From: Eutreptiella sp. 'Long Island Sound 2002' | Lineage: Eukaryota; Euglenozoa; Euglenophyceae; Eutreptiales; Eutreptiaceae | Assembly: GCA_964036045.1 (NCBI GenBank) | Contig: OZ038378.1 | Span: 56,459,498-56,523,497, forward strand | DNA length: 64,000 nt | Direction of reading: 5' to 3' | Translations under genes and position numbers: made by a program | Part shown: piece by piece, positions 43,585-51,283 of the stretch | How positions within the stretch are numbered: position 1 is the stretch's first letter | How the letters are laid out: each line of letters begins with the position of its first letter | Notes under the pieces: model-generated | The model's input: only the letters and a program-made list of their open reading frames with translations | Databases searched by the model: none | Told to the model about the DNA's origin: nothing

Positions 43585-44538
43585 TCATTGATCATTGATG
43601 ACACGACGCATAGCCTCCGCATCACGGCGCGGTACCACAAAAATTACCTTTGTACCCACAAGAGCCTCTACATCTGGTAGACGTGATGCCAACACTTCGG
43701 GTCCATCATGCCATACAGAAATGGCATGTCCTCGAACACCCCAATGCGATGTTGCACCATTCTTGGCACTAACAAGCTTCACTGTGTTTACTGTCGTCCG
43801 CACTCGTCCCAACGTACGCTCCTCCAAATCCGTTAACTCTGGTAAGTCGCATCGCTTACCAAAGTGCTTGCCACTAGCAATGGCATTTGGTGGCACTTGA
43901 CCTTTCTTTGGATGAAACAAACTCCGATGACATGAATTACACAATTGCACTACACCATTAGATACAAGATCATGGTGCAACCAATATAGCCTTGTGTCTT
44001 GTTCAAAGACCGCAGCATACTTGCGATACCCAATTGGAATCCCATGGTACCATGAAACTTGTTCTGTGTCCAACCTTAAAACGTCCAACTTGCATACCTC
44101 CACTTCCTGCACTTGTTGGAAGTCCCTCACTCCGCAGCACCCGCAAGGTTGAATGTCCTCGCATACTCCCACTTTTTTGTGCAACTCTTTGGCCAACGCC
44201 ACCATATCCGCGGTGTCCACACTCTCAGCCAAATTTGCTCGCAGAAAGGCCTCCAAGGACTCACAACTCTCCAAATCGGCTGCGGCTTGAAGTAGAAATC
44301 TATCCATCCCGGTTTGCTCCCAAAACCCTCTCACAGTCGAAACAAGAGATGTGCCAACCTTTGATCCAGTAAACTCATCAGGTGATGGGCTTGCAACCGA
44401 TTGCAACATGGCTTCCTCTTCTTCATCCACAACTGAATCGGAGGGTTCTGTCTCATAGCCTCTCTCCCACGTGTGCCGAATGGCTTGGTTTGACTGGCTT
44501 GCCAAGGTTTCACGTGCATAATTCAAAGCACGCCGAAC
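43585..44538 (-). pseudogene. Helitron C DUF6570-like region
   Basis: This holds RRALNYARETLASQ, the acidic linker (VVDEEEEAMLQSV), CGCCGVRDFQQV and the DUF6570-like block (LCNSCHRSLFHPKK, LTDLEERTLGRV). It is open throughout, but the frame ends in VINDQ because of the same 16-nt GATCAAT expansion seen in copy A. At its N-terminal side the frame runs by chance into the DIRS-type insertion up to 44985; that extension is not Helitron sequence. Confidence 0.78.
44483..44538. repeat. 56-bp flanking direct repeat, left copy
   Basis: This repeats at 50211-50266 with one mismatch (49 bp exact from TTGACTGGCTTGCC to ACGCCGAAC). It is Helitron coding sequence duplicated on both sides of the DIRS-type insertion. 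Confidence 0.9.
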
Positions 44539-44540
44539 AT

Positions 44541-44985
44541 CGCATGCCCATCGCAGCGCCGCACGCACCGCTCCCGGGGCCACCGCCAGCCCAACTCCCG
44601 TGAAGCTGATGGAGGCCGCGGGCCGCGAGGCTCCCACGCTGATGAAGTACTCAAACGCCCCCACCAGGAGCGCTGTCAGGTCCGGGGCGGCGGGGAAGAA
44701 AATGCAAACCGCGTACAAGACGCACGCGGCGTCCACGATCTTTCCCCGCCGCCGTGCACCGCTCACCGCTGCCGTGAGCTCCCACACCCAACCCCGCAGC
44801 ACCGGCACCGGGTGGGCGCGCGCGATGCCCCGCAGCCGGTCCTCCTCCCGACGCCCCCAATCACGCTGGCGCCTGCGCCGGCCCATATGCGCTGGCGCTG
44901 GCGGCGGCAGGGGGTGGAAGCACGGCAGCACCACAGGCCTTGGCATGAGAAAAAAAACCACTAAGGCACCGCAAACGCAACACAT
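44541..44985 (-). other. Open frame at the 3' side of the DIRS-type insertion
   Basis: The frame from 44985 reads Arg-rich sequence (MGRRRRQRDWGRREEDR) and then a hydrophobic stretch (VLYAVCIFFPAAPDLTALL, VGAFEYFISVG). It has no recognised homology and fuses by chance to the Helitron frame. It could be a captured or terminal element sequence. Confidence 0.3.
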
Positions 44986-45098
44986 GCGAGGTTACCGCAC
45001 CGCCATTCGCACCGTCTCCCTACCACGCAGACACTCGCATGCTCAGAGCTATCGGGTGTGGTGCTCCCCGCTGGGCCCCGTCTGCACCCTCACCCGGC

Positions 45099-45129
45099 TC
45101 GGCCAAAGGTTGACCGTTGTGTTTGTTTG
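45099..45129. repeat. Direct repeat enclosing the DIRS-type genes (left)
   Basis: This ~30-bp sequence with core GGTTGACCGTTGTGTTTG is repeated with one mismatch at 49859-49889, 4,760 bp away. It is a candidate for one arm of a split direct repeat. Confidence 0.65.
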
Positions 45130-45302
45130 CAGCACCGGGCAAGGGCGCGTCAGATGACACCGGCACGACGCCCAGCTATTGGCAGCCAACGGCCCAAGGA
45201 CCAAACGCAAGGCGTTACGGCGCGTCAGGCAGGCTTCCGGACCTTCATGCCCACATGACCCTGCAGCTGCTTTATCACCGGTAGCTCCAACGTCCATACA
45301 TG

Positions 45303-46132
45303 CTAGACTAACACCGTGGGGCCGCCCATAGCCAACCTCAGCCGACGTGTGGCCTCCTCTTGTGCTGCGGCATAGTCCCCCCTCCACCCCGACTGCATAC
45401 GGCTGAAAGGATCCGCCGGGTTGCATTCCCCTGGGACCCAGCACAGATACCACGACCTACGCGACCGCGTGCACGCGTATACCAGCCGTCGCAAAATTTT
45501 ATTCTGCACTCGCAACCCCACACTCGTCTCCCTGCCGCAAAACTTTGCAGTACCGAAAAGTTATCTCCAACCAGACCTACTCTGTCCCACCCCAATGCGG
45601 ACACGAAATGCACTGCATACTCTAATGCCGCGAAGTCTGGAATCTGCTGATTGCACAACACCTCATGTACGATCCCTGCCCTTCCTCCCATTGTGTATCC
45701 CCACAGCGCCATCCTCCAGGTTCGTCCATCGGAGGCTCCATCAAAAAAAATGTACTCAGCCCAATCGCGCGGCCTCTTAAAAAAAATCAACGGCCTCCAT
45801 CCCATCAGTCCCCATGGCAGCAAGCCCGCAAGGGTGTGCAACAAACGCAAGGGGGCGTCAGCCAACCACTGAGGCTGCCACAGTATATGCGCCCACACCG
45901 TCGCCACGAACGGCAGCACTCCCCAATTGGGGCGCACAAACCACAGCAACCTGCCCAAAAAGCGTAGCAAACGTCGGCGTGTACAAGAGCCTATAGCCAG
46001 TTGCCAACAACGCGCCACCAAAGCTTGCCAATTTCCGCGCGCCGTGGACACAGTGGCAGCCTGGAAATCGAAAAAACTTTCCAATCCACGCCAAACCAAC
46101 GGCGGCCTCCAAGGTGCTTTTTGGACTGACAA
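45303..46132 (-). CDS. DIRS-type RNase H domain
   Basis: RNase H degrades the RNA of the RNA-DNA hybrid during reverse transcription. The frame 46132-45338 shows three catalytic acidic sites in order: IFFDGASDG (first Asp), PDFAALEYAV (Glu) and LVGDNFSVLQS (Asp). The closing motif, WVPGECNPADPFSR, lies in the adjacent frame at 45303-45521, so a frameshift near 45480-45500 separates it. The N-terminal part overlaps the RT frame, and the transition of homology lies near 46000. Position after RT fits the DIRS, Ngaro and PAT groups. Confidence 0.82.
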
Positions 46133-47342
46133 TGGCTCCTTCCTCCCTCAGGCGTGAAGCAACAACACCCGCCTGCATACTAACCCACTTCCTGCCATAC
46201 CCAATGATAAACACATCGTCCAGGTAGACAAGCACCAAGACCCCCTGCACCCTCGCGCTCTGCACCAGCATGACCATCACGGCCTGGCAAATGGCTGGAC
46301 TGTGGGTCCACCCGAACGGGAGACAATCAAAACTATACAATACTCCATCCACTGAAACTCGCAAGGCGTCAGTAAATTCAACAGGGGTCTTCAGAGACCA
46401 AAAACAATTACTAAGATCGATATGACATGCACACAAAACAGGCTCTTCCCCCACACAGGGCGGGTCAGCTTTCAGCGACGCCATCTGGTGAAGAAGAAAA
46501 ATGACATTATTCCCCACCACCCCCGCACAACCGGCTGGAACGAAATCCAAATGTATATTCCAATGCACAATCTGTAAAAAAGCGACAAGCTCAACGCTTG
46601 GCAATCGCAAGGGGGGGCTGTCGCACCCCTGGGCCTTGTTGAAAAGGACCATGTTGCAAATACAGCTTGAGTTTTCGCTGTTTTTCGGGATAGCGAAAAG
46701 GGACCCATTGGGGCCCAAACCGTCCGCAAGACAGGGGCGCAGAACCCCTTGCTGTACCAATGCCCTGGCCAGGACCGCAGAGTGGCCCGTTACAGGCGCC
46801 GGAGAAGAGAAGGACCGCCTGCTCACCTCGCCAAAGTTACCCGGCACCAATGCCTTCCAAATATCGGGGGGGATGCGGACATTACCCACAGGTCCCACCC
46901 CCCTTTCTAAAATGGTCGTAGTTAATGGCACCACAATTAACTTTGGGGAAGTGGAGTCTCGCAACCAGATCAGCCACGCGTCCCTCGTGAGCTGCACAAA
47001 AAACTGACCGATATGTACCCCAGGGTGCGGTATCCCTAACTCTGACGAATGCCTCCACATCCTGAGCACCAGCACCAGCAGCCGTCCCAGGATCCAGCCA
47101 TCATCGCCTCCGCTGCTTGGCGGGAGGTCAATCACCTCCCGCAGCTTGCTGCACCACTCCCGAACCGCTCTGTCCCGTACTCGCTGCAGGATCCACTCGG
47201 CCAACTCGGGGCCCCAGGGCTGCCGATCCCACGGGACTGGTAGTGCCATGTCTACGCACCTTGACGGTGCGGCGCACCGGGACTCCAGGTCGCTGAGGCG
47301 TGTCATCATACGACAGTACAATGCACGCTCGCTTGGACACAA
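45858..47342 (-). CDS. DIRS-type reverse transcriptase
   Basis: The RT core is complete: GPNGSLFAIPKNSENSS (fingers), CHIDLSNCFWSL (motif A with catalytic Asp), LPFGWTHSPAICQAV (motif B), VYLDDVFIIGYG (motif C with the YLDD box) and GLAWIGKFFRF (motif D/E). The FGW-x2-SP pattern with YLDD is typical of DIRS-type and related retroelements. About 200 residues precede the fingers. It lies 76 bp downstream of the recombinase stop in another frame and is likely read from the same transcript. The last ~50 residues leave the RNase H frame, indicating a shift near 46000. Confidence 0.9.
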   Translation of the reverse strand: MCPSERALYCRMMTRLSDLESRCAAPSRCVDMALPVPWDRQPWGPELAEWILQRVRDRAVREWCSKLREVIDLPPSSGGDDGWILGRLLVLVLRMWRHSSELGIPHPGVHIGQFFVQLTRDAWLIWLRDSTSPKLIVVPLTTTILERGVGPVGNVRIPPDIWKALVPGNFGEVSRRSFSSPAPVTGHSAVLARALVQQGVLRPCLADGLGPNGSLFAIPKNSENSSCICNMVLFNKAQGCDSPPLRLPSVELVAFLQIVHWNIHLDFVPAGCAGVVGNNVIFLLHQMASLKADPPCVGEEPVLCACHIDLSNCFWSLKTPVEFTDALRVSVDGVLYSFDCLPFGWTHSPAICQAVMVMLVQSARVQGVLVLVYLDDVFIIGYGRKWVSMQAGVVASRLREEGAIVSPKSTLEAAVGLAWIGKFFRFPGCHCVHGARKLASFGGALLATGYRLLYTPTFATLFGQVAVVCAPQLGSAAVRGDGVGAYTVAASVVG

Positions 47343-47418
47343 CGTCAGGCTGCTGCTCCCCAGTTTGCTGTCCGTCCCGAAATAACTCCGAAATCGCTAC
47401 AGGCCAAAAGTCGTGCCC

Positions 47419-48351
47419 TCACACCGTGCGCTTAACCAACTTGGAGGGTCCATCTGGCCATGGTAGTCTGATGGAGGTCCAGATTTTATACTCTTCAGGT
47501 GGCTGTGCGTAGTCCTCCGCCACCCTCCGTGCTTTCCATCGTCCCCACCATTGCCGGATCTCCGCAGGGAGGGCGAGGTGGTTCTGCAGGGCAGCACCCC
47601 CGCGTTTCCAACAATGCCACCTGTGATTGGCGTACTCTGTTCCCCTGAACCCGAATTCCAAGAATGACTCCAACCATGGCGGTCCGGAAGGGCACATGAT
47701 GGGCGACCTGCGACGCCCTGTGGACCCATAGTCACGGAGCCACCTCGCCCATTTTGCGGAGTACGGGCCCAGTTCTCGCTGAACAACCTTGTCACCGTTC
47801 TTGTTGCATCTGAACCATATAGCCTCGTCCTCGATCCCTCGTCGTCGAACCCCGGCCGCCTCCCCCAACCGCCACGAACAGGTGAAGGAGAGGACGGCCA
47901 AGGCGAACCCGGACCACTGCTCCTTGGTTCGACAGGATTGGGCAAGTACGGACAGTGCCTCCAGTCCTCCATACGGTCGCTGCTCCTCCGTGTTGCGGAT
48001 GGTGGACTTCGCCATGCGCCAATGCCTGGCCTTGACCACCCCAGCGATCCACCCCAAGTCCTCCAGGGCCCGTACCGCGCTGATAGCCCCTCGCATGTAT
48101 GACCTCGACCTGCCCTTGGCGAAGAGCGCACGTAAGTATCGCTTCAGCAATTTTGACTTATCGACATCCGGCTGCGAGGCTGCGAGTGACCCCAATGCCC
48201 GGATGTGAACGGCATGGTTGCTTCTGGTGCCAACGCTCCATGACATGGCGACAAGCGCATCGGAATACTCTGCCGGGTCTTGTCGATTGAGTCGCTTCCA
48301 CGCCGCCCACCACGATGACCAGTCTGCCGACTCTCCCAGTACTCCCTCCAC
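47419..48351 (-). CDS. DIRS-type tyrosine recombinase
   Basis: This 310-residue protein has the layout of a phage-integrase-like recombinase. An N-terminal helical SAM-like region (about residues 1-110) is followed by FTCSWRLGEAAGVR with the first catalytic Arg, then HRWHCWKRGGAA in the place of the H-x2-R box, then WKARRVAEDYAQP with the likely nucleophilic Tyr. In place of the usual Arg in H-x2-R the sequence has Lys followed by Arg, a point to test. The enzyme would join the circular or linear cDNA to the target without a DDE integrase. Its position between gag and RT is unusual for the order. Confidence 0.82.
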   Translation of the reverse strand: MEGVLGESADWSSWWAAWKRLNRQDPAEYSDALVAMSWSVGTRSNHAVHIRALGSLAASQPDVDKSKLLKRYLRALFAKGRSRSYMRGAISAVRALEDLGWIAGVVKARHWRMAKSTIRNTEEQRPYGGLEALSVLAQSCRTKEQWSGFALAVLSFTCSWRLGEAAGVRRRGIEDEAIWFRCNKNGDKVVQRELGPYSAKWARWLRDYGSTGRRRSPIMCPSGPPWLESFLEFGFRGTEYANHRWHCWKRGGAALQNHLALPAEIRQWWGRWKARRVAEDYAQPPEEYKIWTSIRLPWPDGPSKLVKRTV

Positions 48352-48417
48352 CTCTCCCGACGGCGTCTCACCGACTGTCCCCCTCTCCCCATGTTCTTCC
48401 CCCCCTTTTGGGTACCG

Positions 48418-49611
48418 TCACTGGTAGTATGGGCAGGCAAAAAACCAATGCTTCTTGCCCGGCGCTCCATGGCTCTTGCACGTGCGGCAACCCGTAACCG
48501 GCGGATCCGTCATGTCGGTCCTCTGCTGATTATTGTTCTTCGGGATCCAAATCCTACGTCCGTTCTCGTACGAGAACCTGCTCCGCAGGCCAGCCAGACG
48601 GCGACGGACTTCCTCCACAGGGACCGTAGTGTCCCCAAAATTTTCTGGCGGCTCTCCCACTTCCATTGGGGTCTCACCCCCACGCCCACCTCCGGTGTGC
48701 TGAAGGTGTGATTCTCCGTACGTCCCCATCGCCGATACCAGCAAGATCCACAGCCCCTCCACGTAATTGGCCACCAAGGCCGGAATCGGGGGGGTTCCCC
48801 CACCGTCCGACCCATCCATGGGGGCGGTCACGGCCTCCAGCCAAGCACCGGAGGTCCAGACCTCTTTGTTCTGCGCCTTCTCCGGAGACATAACCAACTC
48901 TTCTTGGAGGTCAGACGATTTCCAGGCTGAGGTGCACTCCATCAGTTGGGGATCCACCTTTTGCCCGTCCAGGACGGCCTTAAAAAATACCAATAAACGG
49001 CATACCCACTGCGGTTTATGATCCATCTCCAACAAAATGGATAGCTCCTTGTGGCTCAACTTGGGGATCTTTCTGGAGGGCTCACTCTTCCCCAACTGCA
49101 CCTCTTCCAACCGCTGCTCCAACATCTCCAGCTTTTTCAGGACCTCGCTGATACCACTCTGCGACTGCTCATTGTTCTCCTCCACCGCCTTAGCGAAATT
49201 ACCCGTATCCACGTCGAATCGCAGATCCTCCAACAGGCAATAACACGCTATGTACTCCACCAACTCCACCGTTGTGAGCTCCAGCCCATGCGCCTTGACA
49301 GCCTTCTCCACCCACTCTTCCTTTCGATCACCCAACTTGTTAAGGTCAGTTTGGATCTCCATGCGCAGCCTCATAAAATCCTTTTGAGGCGCCACCAGGC
49401 TCCATTGGAGGTGCAGCCCCGACTGCGTATACTCCCGGAAAGAGATCTTCTTTCCTCTTCCTTTATCCTTCTTCGCAGCCTTGGCCCCCGACGGGGTGCC
49501 CTCCCGCGCAGTACCCTTGCGCTCCGCCTCCTCCCGTAAGGCCTCCCCGATCTCGTTTGGGGTAGCAAAACCAGGGTGCATACCCCCGACTCCACGCAAA
49601 CGCACCTGCAC
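48418..49611 (-). CDS. DIRS-type gag-like protein
   Basis: This 397-residue protein is the first gene on the element's coding strand and is probably its structural/nucleocapsid protein. The middle has a helical region with heptads (SGISEVLKKLEMLEQRLEEV). The C-terminus carries a zinc-knuckle-like motif: CRTCKSHG, then KKHWFFACPYYQ (C-x2-C-x9-H-x4-C). The N-terminal part is basic and Lys-rich (KAAKKDKGRGKK). It shows no protease motif. It ends 67 bp before the recombinase frame opens. The start used is the first in-frame candidate; an internal Met could also serve. Confidence 0.65.
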   Translation of the reverse strand: MQVRLRGVGGMHPGFATPNEIGEALREEAERKGTAREGTPSGAKAAKKDKGRGKKISFREYTQSGLHLQWSLVAPQKDFMRLRMEIQTDLNKLGDRKEEWVEKAVKAHGLELTTVELVEYIACYCLLEDLRFDVDTGNFAKAVEENNEQSQSGISEVLKKLEMLEQRLEEVQLGKSEPSRKIPKLSHKELSILLEMDHKPQWVCRLLVFFKAVLDGQKVDPQLMECTSAWKSSDLQEELVMSPEKAQNKEVWTSGAWLEAVTAPMDGSDGGGTPPIPALVANYVEGLWILLVSAMGTYGESHLQHTGGGRGGETPMEVGEPPENFGDTTVPVEEVRRRLAGLRSRFSYENGRRIWIPKNNNQQRTDMTDPPVTGCRTCKSHGAPGKKHWFFACPYYQ

Positions 49612-49858
49612 ATGACTCCCGCGCTAGGGCACCTTCATTTCGTCCGCGAGGGCACGCCCCTCGCACAACATCCAAAAATCGTCGTCGCCACAGCCCCACA
49701 GCCTGACAACTGCACAGTGCAGCTGGCGTGCTCCTTCGCAGGGAACCTGCACCTAACCCCGCGGGCCTTGTAACCAAACGTGGGGGGGGGGCGGGGCGCG
49801 TGGCCGATCCGCCCGTGGCAGAACCATCACGCCGTCCCCCTGAGCTAACCCCCCTGGT

Positions 49859-49889
49859 TCGGCCAAAGATTGACCGTTGTGTTTGTTTT
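49859..49889. repeat. Direct repeat enclosing the DIRS-type genes (right)
   Basis: This is the partner of 45099-45129, one mismatch over about 30 bp, lying about 250 bp upstream of the gag start on the coding strand. Confidence 0.65.
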
Positions 49890-50210
49890 GGACACCAGGG
49901 AGGGTCGCCCAAGGTTCAAGGGATCCGGCGTCCAGATGCCGCGTCCCGGCAATCCCCGTCCCCCTCTTGCCTCGGCGTAGGGCTTCACTCAGCTCAATCG
50001 ATTGCCCGGCTTTTGACCCGCTGGCCGGTTTCCCCCTAACACGCGCTCCTCCGGGCTCGCCCTGTCGAGGCACCAGCCCACGGGGCAATTGGAAAGCATT
50101 CCCCATCGACATACAAAATATAAAAGACAACTGAGCGGACAATCAGTGCAGACACATATACACTCAATCTTGCACAGACCAAACTTGGGTTTGCTTATGG
50201 CAAACCTCAT

Positions 50211-50266
50211 GCTTGGGTTGACTGGCTTGCCAAGGTTTCACGTGCATAATTCAAAGCACGCCGAAC
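50211..50266. repeat. 56-bp flanking direct repeat, right copy
   Basis: This is the right copy of the Helitron sequence duplicated at the DIRS-type insertion (see 44483-44538). Confidence 0.9.
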
Positions 50267-51037
50267 GGCCCCAGTTTGTCCTGCCCTTTGCTTATCCTCC
50301 TTAGCGCCCGCTTAGCCCGCCCGCTGCTCGTCCTCCTTAGGGCTAGACCGTCCCGCCCGCTCCTTGTCCTCCTGGGAGCCCGCTTGCCCTGCCCGCTGCT
50401 TGTCCTCTGGGGATGCCACCACACCACCCGCTTGCGCTGCCCGCTGCTTGTTCTCCTTGGAGCTCGCTTGCCCTGCCCGCTGCTTGTTCTCCTTGGAGCC
50501 TGCTTGCCCTGCCCGCTGCTTGTTCTCCTTGGAGCCCGCTTGCCCTGCGCGCTTTTTGTCCTCCTTAGATTGTGATGCGTTACCAGTGGAGCAAACAAAG
50601 CCTCGACTCTTCATTTTTTTGTATGTACGATCAAAGTTGGTGGTACAACCCCAACATTGCCATCGCATCACACAAATTGAGGAAATGAGGGAGGCATCTA
50701 CATGCACGGTGTTGTCCACAAGCACCCCCAACCAATCACATCCATATTCTGCCGCAAGTTGATGGCAATGTAATGTGGTGACGGATGGGCGACCATTTTT
50801 TTCTTTTGCATTTGCCTCTTTCTCTGATGGTTGAGATTGTTTTGAACACGTGTGCTTTCCCGGACCAAACTTCTTCATGTCATCCAACCGTACATCCTTG
50901 GATACTCCACAAGATGCACAAGTCCAACGCATGACCGCCTTGGCCTTCATGTCTTGGTTGTCTTGGGGTACCCACTTCCATCCCCATAGGCGAGCCACAT
51001 CATGACAATCTTTGTCCGTCAGTGAAGGCGTAGGCAT
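50267..51037 (-). pseudogene. Helitron C N-terminal zinc-ribbon and AGQ-repeat region
   Basis: The frame starts MPTPSLTDKDCHDVARLWG at 51037. In this copy a TAA lies just upstream, so the longer hydrophobic N-terminus of copies A and B is not available. The two cysteine modules (RWTCASCG, RWQCWGC) and AGQ repeats are present. The second module has lost one cysteine (STGN for STCN). A CAA-to-TAA change ends the frame at 50312. The DIRS-type insertion follows. Confidence 0.7.
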
Positions 51038-51119
51038 GTCTCCAAATGGAAGTTACAATAAGATCTACACCAAAAGGATGGTGACAAAAAAAGCAACTAA
51101 GCGTCCAAAAAGGGGCACA

Positions 51120-51283
51120 AATTGGGAACTAACTAAACCATGGTCAAACATCATAGGTGTTCCTCGTTGGAAAAGTGAGCTAGTTTGATTGCCGTTAGAG
51201 AGCCTACACGGCGAGCAAGGTACCCACATAACAAGCACGTTTTGATGCCATGAGAGAGCCTGCATGGCAACAACGGCACATAT
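51120..51283. repeat. Hairpin-repeat remnant of Helitron C
   Basis: This starts with the shared CATAGGTGTTCCTCGTTG and one GCCGT(T/G) and one GCCATG half-unit, then is cut by the TIR element at 51284. The array resumes at 53152. Confidence 0.75.

Larger units (their letters stand above)
44539..50210 (-). mobile_element. DIRS-type (tyrosine recombinase) retroelement
   Basis: The element carries, in minus-strand order, a gag-like gene, a tyrosine recombinase, a reverse transcriptase and an RNase H. Lack of a DDE integrase and presence of a YR-type recombinase place it in the DIRS order. A 30-bp direct repeat (TCGGCCAAAG-TTGACCGTTG and onward) lies at 45099-45129 and 49859-49889, enclosing all genes, and could be part of split direct repeats. 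The gene order gag-YR-RT-RH differs from the usual gag-RT-RH-YR. The outer 0.3-0.5 kb on each side is unexplained. Base composition is more GC-rich than the host Helitron. Confidence 0.82.
34905..51283 (-). mobile_element. Giant Helitron, copy C (heavily damaged, nested insertions)
   Basis: This copy has the same order as copy B, from 105-bp minisatellite (35.49-37.08 kb) through J domain, helicase, Rep, DUF6570-like region and N-terminus to the hairpin array at 51.12 kb. It is broken by a 565-bp insertion at 38881-39445, a DIRS-type retroelement at about 44.54-50.21 kb, and many frameshifts in the helicase. It keeps three informative intact joints: Rep to DUF6570 side, HUH through tyrosines in one frame, and helicase to zinc finger. 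Confidence 0.8.

Noticed and set aside
43585-44985. A 466-codon frame joining Helitron C with upstream sequence
   Set aside because: The part from 44541 to 44985 belongs to the DIRS-type insertion; copies A and B show different, AGQ-coding sequence there.
45360-47385. Plus-strand frames opposite the RT and RNase H genes
   Set aside because: They lack motifs and are shadows of the minus-strand retroelement genes.
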